NCBI RefSeq assembly: GCF_905404315.1
Contig: NC_066288.1
Coordinates: 3,472,001-3,536,000, forward strand
Reading direction: 5' to 3'
Length of the DNA: 64,000 nt
Source: Leptidea sinapis
Lineage: Eukaryota; Arthropoda; Insecta; Lepidoptera; Pieridae
Below the pieces are notes generated by a model, which saw nothing but the letters and a program-made list of their open reading frames with translations, ran no database searches and was not told the DNA's origin. A program made the translations under genes and the position numbers. This document shows, piece by piece, positions 32,035 through 41,080 of the stretch. The first letter of the stretch is position 1. Each line of letters opens with the position of its first letter.

Positions 32035-32350
32035 GGTGTAAAATGGTGTAAATATGCCTTTGTCGTAAATCCTAATACTCCACAGCTGAATATCTAAGTG
32101 ATCGGACAGCCTGGGACTAGATGATATGATTATTTTATAGCAGTGCGAATAAAAATACAATATTGTATATTTTTATTAAAAAGAGCACAAAAAAAGAATG
32201 CTGGGAGAGTCTCTTGCGCCGCTTCTTCTCTCCCAGAGCGCCATTTGTTTCCGAAGCGGTAGTTGTATCTAGTATATTAGAAATGACATCAAAAAGAATT
32301 CTAAAGGAATCAATTTTGAGAAAATAAATGCCTTTTATGCCTTTTATGTA
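32035..32350 (+). mobile_element. Family D LINE 3' fragment, right arm of an inverted pair
   Basis: Inverted relative to 31678-31998: ACTCCACAGCTGAATATCTA, GGAGAGTCTCTTGCGCCGC, and a tail ending ATGCCTTTTATGCCTTTTAT. Its 5' break faces that of the left arm, about 37 bp away. Confidence 0.65.
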
Positions 32351-32519
32351 ACATACGATTTAAAATATATGTAAACGAAGTTACTTCTTATATAAAAGCC
32401 TTTTGTGCTTTAGCTTAAGTATAGTCTAGACATTGCTATATCAATTAGCATTAAGCTGTTATTTTGATATTACTAACAGACACTTAAATTTGATTAATAT
32501 GCATAAATTACACTGGCCT

Positions 32520-32805
32520 ATGTCAATATTTGAGAAGATATCTAGTAATACGATAGAAGATATAAATCATGAACATTGACTCATAGACCAATTAAGTTCT
32601 GAGACAAATTATAGTAATGAAGTTTATTCAATGCAAAAACAGGTTTCATTAACTGTAAGAGTTGCAGATACGTAATACAAATGAATATATTTATCAATAC
32701 TCGCCTAGATATTAAAGCTGTTATCGTACAAAATTGCAAGGTTTTTGCCAGTAGGAAACTTACGATAATAAAACATATTTTTTAAAAAGAAGACAAACTG
32801 GATAT
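32520..32805 (+). pseudogene. LINE reverse transcriptase, piece upstream of the transposon insertion
   Basis: The frame ending at 32803 reads KVFASRKLTIIKHIF, stop, KEDKLD, and continues exactly into 37038 onward (MQFYRPIALIP) if the 32806-37036 insert and one ATAT are removed. KLTIIKHIF-KKED is the conserved stretch before the YRPI motif of non-LTR reverse transcriptases. One TAA at 32783-32785 replaces an expected Lys codon. Sequence further left (32520-32735) looks coding-like but decayed; its start is not defined. Confidence 0.6.
32802..32805. repeat. Left copy of ATAT target-site duplication
   Basis: ATAT stands at 32802-32805 and again at 37037-37040, on either side of the 4.2-kb transposon. 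Keeping one copy restores a continuous reading frame of the host LINE. Confidence 0.75.
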
Positions 32806-32831
32806 CGACTGTTTACTGGCAATAAGTCCTA
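32806..32831 (+). repeat. Left terminal inverted repeat
   Basis: 26 bp starting CGACTGTTTACTGG. It pairs with 37011-37036 with a single mismatch at position 20. Confidence 0.85.
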
Positions 32832-33145
32832 TCTGTTTTTTTTGGGTTTTGGATTATTACTGCAATCGATCCTATCGGACTCCCTTGTTTGGGGAAGATT
32901 CTAAGCTGTTATTGGTTTATTTGAAATTCGCGCGGAAAATAACGTCAAACGTTACGTCCTATCAGAGCCCAATTTGAAGTAAGAAGCAACAAGTACTATC
33001 TTCATTTTTTGACTTGTTCTTCGTGCAGTGTGTGTTGGGCTCGTAACTAATTGAAGAAAAATAAGCTGTTTTATTCGTAAGATGTGATTGTGATGAGTGT
33101 CAGTTATAGACAACTGTATTTTACTTCAGCGGAGATAAAATAAAG

Positions 33146-33346
33146 GTAAGATAACTTGTGTTTAAATATCGAAATGCTAGTTTGCAAAATATGGTAAGAT
33201 AGGACTTATTCGAACTTACTTTTATAAACAAAATAATGACCGATAGGACTAATTACGTCTAGCAATTGTATGAGTTTACCTTCTTTTCGCTCACTTTTGT
33301 TTTGTTTTACGTGTTCTGCAATTCTTACGTTTTATAATTTTTATAG
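33146..33346 (+). other. Probable 5' UTR intron of the transposase gene
   Basis: The donor AAAG|GTAAG at 33146 and the acceptor TTTTTATAG (AG at 33345-33346) frame a 201-nt intron just upstream of the first ATG. A leader exon would end at 33145. Confidence 0.45.
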
Positions 33347-33352
33347 GCAACA

Positions 33353-33460
33353 ATGTTACGCAGTGGTCGTGGCAAGCAGTTAGTAGCTCTGGTGACAGAT
33401 AATGCTGAGAGAATAGACAGCAATGACACTAATAAAGAAAATCGGCCAGTAAGGCATCAG
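33353..33460 (+). CDS. Transposase exon, N-terminal 36 codons
   Basis: ATG at 33353 (context CAACAATGT) opens MLRSGRGKQLVALV through ENRPVRHQ and ends at CAG|GTAACT in phase 0. It joins the exon at 34030 without disturbing the frame (RHQ, then VNNNKETE). No domain is recognisable in this stretch; the start RSGRGKQ is basic. Confidence 0.6.
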
Positions 33461-34029
33461 GTAACTACCCTCCTGTATAATACCCACTAATTGGTAGTTA
33501 GTTTCTCTTATAGCTAAGGTAGGTACATACTATTGTGTACAACCTACTTAGGTAGGTACCTTAGTTCGGGAGATAGGTACCTACCTATCTAATCTACCAA
33601 CCTAATCACTCATCTACATCCTAGGTACTTACTGAACTTTGGGGGTAGGTAACCCTATAAGCACCTTAGTAATCTATCTTCCCTCAAATACCATCCCCTC
33701 TTATTATTTACCTATTAAGTACCTATACCTACTAGCCTATTAGCTAGGCTATGTACCTACTTAATACTAGCCTTAACCTTTTAAATGCAGGTGCAGGTAC
33801 TGTTCGAGGTGTGATTTGCCGATAGGTATCTCCCAACCTATCCTACTCAGGCAACCCCTATTACTAAGGTGCTGAAGTAGGTGGGTTGGTAAACCTAAAT
33901 CTATCTGTGTGCTTAAATAAGCAATTACCCTCTTTGTAATGAAGAGTACTAATTACTAACTTACCTACCTACTGGCTATGATAGAAAAATCTCATCTATG
34001 TTTAGATAAATATTAACTTCTCGATATAG
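33461..34029 (+). other. Transposase intron rich in TAGGTACCTAC words
   Basis: 569 nt between GTAACT and ATATAG. Much of it is an irregular patchwork of TAGGTA, TACCTA and CCTACC words on both strands, able to pair with one another. The words are not evenly spaced, so this is low-complexity sequence and not an array. Confidence 0.6.
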
Positions 34030-34291
34030 GTAAATAACAATAAAGAAACCGAGTGTGAGACAGCTACACTGATGGTTTTAGAAGGCAACAACCTAAAGAC
34101 TCAAGAAATCTTGATTCAGAGGTCATTAAATACTGTTCAAAATGAGGATCTAATCATTCCTGAAGACTTGGGATTGATTAGCAGAAGAAGTGCAAGTTTT
34201 ACGTCATTGACCTTAGGGCCTGATCTTGAAAGTCAAAGTTTATTATTGGGAAACAATGTTGATGAACTCGAGGACGTTTTTCAAGATGCAG
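34030..34291 (+). CDS. Transposase exon 2 (acidic linker)
   Basis: Acceptor ATATAG at 34024-34029, donor GCAG|GTTTGT at 34292. 87 codons plus one base: VNNNKETECETATLMVLEG through ELEDVFQDA. It is rich in Asp, Glu, Leu and Ser with no known fold. Phase 1 at the donor matches the next exon (G plus AT gives Asp). Confidence 0.65.
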
Positions 34292-34378
34292 GTTTGTTTG
34301 AACACTGATATCTTTATTCTATAAAATGAGCAAGTATATAAATGAATCTATTTTATTTAAGTTTTAAATTTTTTTCAG

Positions 34379-35337
34379 ATATAAACGCGTCCCTAATCAC
34401 GTTGCAAACAATCAGTTCCTTCGATCATTATGACACTATGCTTGATGACGTTTGCAAAGAGGCAGATGCTGATAAAACAGCTACTTCTGCACTTACTGAC
34501 AATGAAATTCAGGATGCTAGAACTGATAGTTCCTCTCAACAAAACGAGCAATCCGTATCTGCTCAAACAAATGCACAATTTCGCGATGTGACTTATGACC
34601 ATCCTGAGATAATGACTCCAAGTGCAAGTGCCACTGTGCAGTCACTAGATGTCATTAACGAAAATCCTAATAATCATAATATGGACGAAGGGCGAAAAAG
34701 AAAACGAATTGCAGAGCCTATTCAATGGAAACGCAACGTAAACAAAAAACTAAGAATGGAAGGAAAACCATACTTGGGATTTACTAGAGAGTCAAACAGA
34801 GTAATTCATAACAAACCAAAGCTGGGTCGTCGTATGAAAGAAACATGCAATAGTGAAGTATGTAATAAATCAAAGTTTAGACACTGTGATAAGTTCTCAG
34901 AAGAACAGCGAAAAGGTATTTTTAAACATTTCTGGTCTATTGATTGGAAGGAAAGAAAGGCTTTTGTATGTGCACAGGTTACGCAAATAGCTACTAAGAA
35001 AAAAACAGTTATTAATGAGGAATCTAGACGGGGTTCTACTATGGAATACAGGCTAAACAACGGATCTCAAGAAGGAAATTTACAAGTGTGCAGAAAAATG
35101 TTTTTAAATACTCTGGGAATCGGCTATAGAATGATGCAGCTTTGGGTCAAGAAGAGTACTTTTAGCATACCAAACCCAACTACACGTGACCCTAATCACA
35201 GGACTAGCAGACGCGCGTCTAATCTAGAGCGCACTATAAGTTTGAAACTGTTCTTTGATTCACTGCCTAAAATGCCATCTCATTGTGCACGCCAAAACAC
35301 TTCAAAACTCTATTTGGAACCAACTTTTTCGTCATAA
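34379..35337 (+). CDS. Transposase exon 3: basic region, Cys/His cluster, start of core
   Basis: Opens after TTTTTTTCAG (34378) with DINASLITLQ. A disordered Ser/Thr/Asn stretch is followed by a basic patch (EGRKRKRIAEPIQWKRNVNK), which may serve as nuclear import or DNA-binding sequence. A Cys/His cluster (CNSEVC then HC) comes next, then FSEEQRKGIFKHFWSIDW, WVKKSTFSIP and LFFDSLPKMPSHCAR. The order 'Cys cluster, FW, LPKMPSHYCR, KLYLEP' is one I associate with transposase-like proteins common in aphids and Lepidoptera. The frame breaks at 35334, where one missing base turns SSI into a stop; IND-VYKLYKVYAEDKEIEVFS continues in the next frame. Confidence 0.7.
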
Positions 35338-35592
35338 ATGACGTCTACAAGTTATATAAAGTTTATGCTGAAGATAAAGAGATTGAAGTATTCAGTTTAA
35401 GAAATTTTGTGAATATTTCGACAGGCAAAACCTATCTCTAATCTGCGTTAAAAAGGATAAATGCAATACATGCTCAAGTCATGAGACAGGTAATTTAGCA
35501 GATACTGAATACAACTTACATGTTGAGAAAAAAACAGAGCTCGACAAGAAAAGGCTCAGGATAAGGAAAAAGCAGAAAAAGGTGAACTAATT
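35335..35592 (+). pseudogene. Transposase middle part, frameshifted
   Basis: The continuation is readable only by changing frame. NDVYKLYKVYAEDKEIEVFS is followed, after a shift near 35395-35405, by FDRQNLSLICVKKDKCNTCS and ETGNLADTEYNLHVEKK (a second Cys pair, CNTCSSH). After another shift near 35540-35552 comes EKAQDKEKAEKGELILLQMD, which joins the open frame at 35593. Confidence 0.7.
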
Positions 35593-36417
35593 TTGTTACA
35601 AATGGATTTTCAAGCTGTAAAATTAGCACCCTTCACATTAGCTAACGCCATTTACTTCAAAACCAAATTAGCCTGCCATAACCAGACGATCATGAACGTA
35701 GCATCTAAACACGTTAAGTGTTATTGGTTTTCTGAAGATCAATGTAACCAATTAGTTGCATCAACTTTCGTATCTTTCTTGTTAGACTATTTACATAATT
35801 ATTGTATCACTGAAGAAAAAACTCCAATCGTTATTTATTCAGACGGCTGTACAGCGCAGAACAGAAACAACATTTTGGCAAATGCACTCCTGAACTTCAG
35901 TATGCTTACAGGCATAAAAGAGTTCCAAAAATTTCTAGAGGTCGGTCACACACAGATGGAAGTAGATTCCGTGCACGCCTGCATAGAACGAAAGCTTAAG
36001 AACCGAGAAATAAAGTTACCAAGTGATTACGTTACTTTAGCTAAAGAAGCAAGGCTTTCTCCATCGCGTTATGAAGCTGAACAGTTACAGTATACTTTTT
36101 TCAAAGATTACTCAGGATCGCAATTCCTCAGATATTCTTCCATAAGACCTGGTCGATCTGGAACCGATCCGTGTGTGACTGACATCAAAGTAATTTTTTA
36201 TAACCAAGCAGGAATCATTACAGTCAAAACTGACTTTTCAAATGATTGGATCGCGTTACGTCATCGACCAAAAAAAATTGACGGGATTGAGTACCCCTCA
36301 ATGTTTACAGAAAGATGCAAGAGTACTAAAACTAAATGGCCACATCTGCAAGATTTGAAATCTGTTATTCCCAGGGACTGTCATTCATTCTACGATAATG
36401 TTCCTTACACTGTTTAA
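35593..36417 (+). CDS. Transposase catalytic core, C-terminal half
   Basis: An open frame of 274 codons, entered from upstream (TTG at 35593 is not a true start). LLQMDFQAVKLAP holds the probable first catalytic Asp. VIYSDGCTAQNRNNILANAL holds the second. FLEVGHTQMEVDSVHACIER holds the third acidic position (Glu or Asp) in a His-rich setting. The rest is an RNase-H-like tail ending SFYDNVPYTV. These spacings fit a DDE/D integrase fold. It would cut and rejoin the element's ends in the nucleus. The C-terminal half has no stop or frameshift, unlike the middle. Confidence 0.75.
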   Translation: MLQMDFQAVKLAPFTLANAIYFKTKLACHNQTIMNVASKHVKCYWFSEDQCNQLVASTFVSFLLDYLHNYCITEEKTPIVIYSDGCTAQNRNNILANALLNFSMLTGIKEFQKFLEVGHTQMEVDSVHACIERKLKNREIKLPSDYVTLAKEARLSPSRYEAEQLQYTFFKDYSGSQFLRYSSIRPGRSGTDPCVTDIKVIFYNQAGIITVKTDFSNDWIALRHRPKKIDGIEYPSMFTERCKSTKTKWPHLQDLKSVIPRDCHSFYDNVPYTV

Positions 36418-37010
36418 GTTCCTTTCACCAAATATTTTTTGAGTTTGTAATTTAAGAATAATTTTGTTTTTATTTAATTTCTTTAATAATGTTGATTCGA
36501 ATTGCAAGAATTACTATAAAATATTTGATTACGTGCAATATCTGCAAGATTTGAAAGCTGTTATTCCCAGCTAGTTAGGTACTTACTGTCATTAATATTA
36601 CGATATTGTACCTTAAACTGTTTAATTTTCTATTGATTTTACCACATATTTTTTGATTTTATATTTTAAAGAAATATTTTGTTTTTGTTAAATTTTTTAA
36701 ATATATTTGTTGATCTGAATTGCAAAAAGTACTATGAGACATTTTGTTACTACTATTGTTGATATTTTTGTAAAAGTTTTAGATAGTACATATTGCTTAC
36801 GTTCAAATTGTCCTATTGTTCACTAAAGTTACGTGTAATAAGTCCTAAAAGGCGTCCAGAAGACTGCATTAGAGATATTAAAAAGTTTATTATTTCGTTA
36901 AATAAAGAGTCTTTAATAAAAAACGACGTGTTTTTTTTTTCATCTACTAAGTACCTCAGAATGATATAAATCACTTTTTTGTCCCTCCTGTAAAGTTGGA
37001 AATTATTACT
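36418..37010 (+). other. 3' non-coding part of the TIR transposon
   Basis: A partial internal duplication is visible: CAAGATTTGAAAGCTGTTATTCCCAG at 36544-36569 repeats coding sequence at 36350-36374 with small changes, each copy followed by a diverged 3' UTR-like stretch. GTCCTATTG, AAGTCCTAAAAGG and AATAAAGAGTC stand near the right end. Confidence 0.6.
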
Positions 37011-37040
37011 TAGGACCTATTGCCAGTAAACAGTCGATAT
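37011..37040 (-). repeat. Right terminal inverted repeat and right ATAT duplication
   Basis: 37011-37036 is the inverted partner of 32806-32831; ATAT follows at 37037-37040. Confidence 0.85.
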
Positions 37041-38364
37041 GCAATTTTACAGGCCTATTGCCTTGATTCCAATATTATCAAAAGTTTTTGAAAAAAATAT
37101 ACACAACAACATGGATTCTTACTTTGAAACATTTAATATTTTGACTAAGGAGCAAGTAGGCTTTAGGAAAAATGAGTCATACAATGAAGCAATTTATAAC
37201 TTTTTAGAAACGGTAATGACTAGTTTAGGAAATAAAAAACGAGTGACAGCAATATTTATGGACATGACCAGAGCTTTTGACTATGTCGACCATTTAATAC
37301 TGATCAATAAATTGGAAACGTACGGCATAAGAAACAATGCTCTTAATTTAATTAAATCGTATTTATCAGGTCGACAACAACTGACAGAAATAACTAAAAA
37401 AATCTTATAACTAAAACCAAAATGAAATATTTATCAGACCCCTGGAAAACAACATTTGGCGTGCCCCAAGGCAGTATTCTAGGACCACTACTTTATCTTA
37501 TTTATATAAATGAGCTTCCTCAATCTATTATAATCCAATGGTCCTATTTGCAGACGATAGTACTGCCATATTTATTGACAACAATCCATTAACATATGAA
37601 AATTACATAAACAATTCGCTAAACGAACTAATAGAGTGGTTAAATTTTAATAATCTAAAAATCAATCTAAATAAAACATGCATGACGAAATTTGCTTACA
37701 AATACACACAATCTTATAGATAAAATAAAAATTATGACAGTAAAGCGATTAATGAAGTCCACAAAATTCTTGGGCATTTATCTTGACCACAATCTGTCAA
37801 GGAGAACACACATAGATTATGTCATTAAAAAACTAAATAGGTTCTCATTTGCTCTACATATGCCGAAGAAAGTAGTTGATATGACTGCGGTGTTAGCAGC
37901 GTATCATGCGTATGTAGACAGCACTCTGAGATATGGGATACTATTCTGGGGTAATGCTCCAGGGATTTATGAAGTATTCAAAGCTCAAAAGAAATGTTAG
38001 ATCTGTCTGTTCACTAAAAGCAACCGAATCATGTAAACCCCACTTTATTAAATTAAATATTCTTAGCATGCCATCAATATATATTTATGAAGTAGCAGTT
38101 ATGGTAAAGAATAATATCAATAAATATGAAACCCTAATTTCGAAACGAAACGACAACTAATTACGACCTTTGAAGTCCAGAACAGAGTTGTATCGAAACA
38201 GCATCTTTTGCATGGGACCAACAATTTACAATAAGTTACCTGACAATATTACGCGCGAAAATTTATTCTACTTTAAAAAGTCACTCAAATCTTACTTAAT
38301 AAAAAAAGCATACTACTCATTAAAATATTTTCTTGACGATAAAATAGTAAATAATAATGACTGA
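37037..38364 (+). pseudogene. LINE reverse transcriptase with several frameshifts
   Basis: Successive frames read YRPIALIPILSKVFEK, then QVGFRKNESY, FMDMTRAFDYVDH (catalytic Asp), TFGVPQGSILGPLLYLIYIN, MVLFADDST (catalytic Asp pair), KINLNKTC, KFLGIYLDHNLSRRTH and, near the end, MGPTIYNKLPDNITRENL. All core reverse-transcriptase motifs are therefore present, but the frame breaks at about 37408, 37530, 37710 and 37990, and a stop at 38158 separates the last block. Not functional. Confidence 0.75.
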
Positions 38365-38665
38365 ACTCAATATCATTTTGTAGCTAATGACATTATATTA
38401 TAAATTAAAATGAATAAGTCTATGAAATAATAACTATTGTATGATTGATGTTAATTTAAGTTTGCTTGGGATGTATATCTTTTTTAGTATAGTACAGTAT
38501 ATAATAATTGTTACAGAAATTAAAACGTGAACTGACTATGTATTCCACTATAAGTTTGCATGCCTTATGGGTTAGGATAACAGCACCTGTTAATTATAAG
38601 CCAACAACATCTTATTATTACCTTATCCTGCAAATAAAGATGATTTGATTTGATTTGAAATTTTT
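37037..38665 (+). mobile_element. Second LINE: reverse transcriptase to 3' tail, downstream of the insertion
   Basis: Reverse-transcriptase coding sequence runs to about 38364. About 250 bp of 3' UTR follow, with AATAAAGATGATTTGATTTG as the tail (TGATT-type units at 38635-38658). No poly(A) tail. The piece upstream of the insertion is at 32520-32805. Confidence 0.75.
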
Positions 38666-38871
38666 ACGTTTCTTACTTCAAAGAACAAAGAAAAATCAAC
38701 CATTTCTAGCTCTACTTAAAGTTAAAAGTATATTATCATAATAATCTAATCATATTTTAGTATTCTAAATTCACATTCATTCAGTAGTCACATCGCTTCA
38801 GTGATCAAAACATAAATATTAACTTTGGTATTTAAATGAACACATATAGGCAAACGAATTTTTAAATACAT
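38666..38871. other. Short non-coding stretch
   Basis: Nothing recognised. Confidence 0.35.
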
Positions 38872-39015
38872 TAACCCCCTTATTCATAATAGTCTGCTAA
38901 CTTAAAGCATTGCTAATTCGCACTCTGTCTTCTTCTATTGACATAAGTCAGAATGAGAAACAACACTCCTTAGCGGCTGTTTAAAGTTAGCGGACCATTA
39001 TGAATAAGGGGGTAA
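38872..39015. repeat. 138-bp MITE with TAA duplication
   Basis: CCCCCTTATTCATAATAGTC at 38875 and its inverted partner GGACCATTATGAATAAGGGG, ending at 39012, form arms of about 32 bp. TAA flanks both ends (38872-38874, 39013-39015). A 3-bp TAA duplication fits PIF/Harbinger-type non-autonomous elements. Confidence 0.8.
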
Positions 39016-39149
39016 GTACCTAGTACCTCTTGAACATATTCACTATAAAGAAATATACAAAAGTAGGTACTTATCTTTTCTCTATATATTAAGAGTTTAG
39101 AATTTAGATGAAAGCAGAATCAAAATATGATAAGAATAGTTAAATAATT

Positions 39150-39467
39150 GACCAGTGGGAGCTCCTTTGCACAGGATGCTGGCTATATTATGGGTACCAC
39201 AACGGTGCCTATTTCTGTCGTGAAGCAGTAATGTGAGAGCATTACTGTGTTTCGGTCAGAAGGGCGCCGTGAGGTGGGGTATATGGGGTGAAATTACTGG
39301 GTAAATGAGACTTAACATGTTATGTCTCAAGGTGACGAACGCAGTTGTGGTAACCCTCAGAATTTTTGGGTTTTTCAAGAATCCTGCACTGCATTTCAAT
39401 GGGCAGGGCGTTACAAATACCATCAGCCGAACGTGCTGCTCGTCTTGTCCCTTAGTGTCGTAAAAAA
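39150..39467 (+). repeat. Family A element, near full length
   Basis: CCAGTGGGAGCTCCTTTGC to CTCGTCTTGTCCCTTAG. A local addition, GTGAGGTGGGGTATATGGG, lies at about 39270-39290 where other copies have GTAGCTAG. Confidence 0.75.
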
Positions 39468-39875
39468 GTAATGGCGCATAATAGTACCCTCAATTACTAG
39501 AACTGAGGAATCATATCCATAGCTCGAATATTGATGCGAATAAGCATATATAATTATTATTAAAAATAGCGGCGAACTGTTAGCCTATATTTTCAGCAAC
39601 GCACACACAATAAAATAAAATTAAATGGCGTATCACGAGTGTAAGGAGAGCTGTCACTTACACTAAAGTAATAAACCTGGTCTGCTGTGAGACGTATAAA
39701 TTATCTAATATAATAAGTAAAAAAATCCTACACGAAGGGCACGGTAGTCGACACGCTAACATAAGTAGAACGCAACAGCTTTTGTATGAGACTGCGCAAA
39801 AAAAGCACGAAGCATTGTGCTTTCATTTAAATAACAAGGGCTTCTACTTGGCTTTTAAAGCAACTTTTATGTTTT
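39468..39875. other. Non-coding stretch
   Basis: Nothing recognised. Confidence 0.35.
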
Positions 39876-39884
39876 GAGGTTTTT

Positions 39885-40055
39885 TCATCATCATCAGTCG
39901 GAAGACGTCCACTCCTGGACAAAGGCCTCCCCCAAAGATCTCCACGACGATCGGTCCTGCGCTGCCCTCATCGAACGTATTCCGGTGATCTTGACCAGAT
40001 CGTCGGTCTTGTGGGGGTCTACCAACACTACGTCTTCCGGTACGTGGTTGAAAAT
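39885..40055 (-). mobile_element. Family I LINE 3' end
   Basis: CATCATCATCAGTCGGAAGA is the reverse of a TGATGATGATG tail. The minus strand then reads WTSSD-type and AAQDRSSWRSLGEAF, the last coding block of the LINE, back to RTGRRSV near 40050. Confidence 0.65.
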
Positions 40056-40930
40056 TATAATAAGTTAAATTAATTTAATTATTATAAGTTTTGAGGTTAG
40101 GTTACATTAATTAGATTTTCAAGAGAATGGTGCGGTACTTTTTCATGGCAGTGATGCCAGAGGACAGAGGACATCTCCTTCCCTCCCTCCTATCCCCTCT
40201 CCCCCACCCCCTCCACCTGCGACACGATACAAAATTTTTACCAATTTATGTCTACCTTTTAAATACTAAAGAATAGACTTTTTGTCATTTCACGGACCAA
40301 CTCTGGCATTTGGTCAAATCAATAGATTTGTTTCGAGAAATGATAAAATCATTTTTGTTTTGCTTTAAATCCTCTATTAAAGGTTCTGAAACAGTTAGCT
40401 TATTGCCAACATTAAAACACCCAATGTTCTAACAACCATTACATCATCCAAACGAGTGTTGTAATGTTGTACTGAATTTCATAACAACACTCCTTGGTTT
40501 TTTTTGCGATCCCTTCATGCGCAAAGAGTTTCAACAAACAGCCACATTCTTATTTCTTGATGCGTGATATCTTTATGAATTTCAAAAAAATAACATTTTC
40601 GTTTACGCGCGTTCCACACTACCAGAACGTCGCGCGACGTAAAAAGAAAATAGGTTATTTGAATCCCCGCCATTTTTCTTCGATATTTTTATTGTTTTGT
40701 TTACAAAAAATGAGCAATTCATTTTAAATGCTGCAAAAGAACATTATATTCGAGTGAATTTTATTTATTGCACTATGCAAAATGTAAATTACTACTAAAA
40801 TAAATAATTGTTTCATTAATACTTAGTTTATTTGTATATAATCAGTAATGAATGATATTAGGTTACTACTAGGACTGGTGTTTCAGAATCTTTAAGAGGA
40901 TTCATATTCTGGGTGTAGATAAAGTCTTGT
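40056..40930. other. Non-coding stretch
   Basis: Includes a CT-rich patch (CTCCTTCCCTCCCTCC) at 40170-40220. The open frame at 40494-40727 has no recognisable domain. Confidence 0.35.
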
Positions 40931-41080
40931 ATGCAACTGTTGTGTAATAAGGGGTATTAAAACACTCATGTGAAGTATCACATGAGTGTTTTAATACCCC
41001 TTAATAATAGTAATTATCACATATCACACAGATAAATCCATATTCGTGTTTTAATACCCCTTATTACACAACAGTTGCAT
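40931..41080. repeat. Fold-back MITE with three related arms
   Basis: The outer arms, 40931-40966 (ATGCAACTGTTGTGTAATAA and on) and 41046-41080, are inverted copies over about 35 bp. Inside, 40951-40973 (GGGGTATTAAAACACTC and on) pairs perfectly with 40978-41000 across a 4-nt loop. The same 20-bp word is thus present three times: once forward, twice inverted. Confidence 0.8.

Larger units (their letters stand above)
32806..37036 (+). mobile_element. 4.2-kb TIR DNA transposon with spliced transposase, candidate Sola-like
   Basis: The ends are CGACTGTTTACTGGCAATA followed by AGTCCTA (left) or, inverted, GGTCCTA (right): 26 bp with one mismatch. They are flanked by ATAT. Inside is one plus-strand gene of at least four exons (33353-36417), plus short GTCCTAT-type motifs repeated near both ends. 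The 4-bp duplication and the protein type suggest the Sola group of DDE/D transposons, but I cannot confirm this without a search. The transposase has at least three frameshifts, so this copy is no longer autonomous. Confidence 0.85.

Noticed and set aside
33461..34029. Regularly looking TAGGTAC words as an array (CRISPR-like or satellite)
   Set aside because: Spacing and word length are irregular and orientation mixed; it lies in an intron of a eukaryotic transposon.
34806..35060. 84-codon minus-strand frame
   Set aside because: Antisense to transposase exon 3, which has in-phase splice sites and recognisable motifs.
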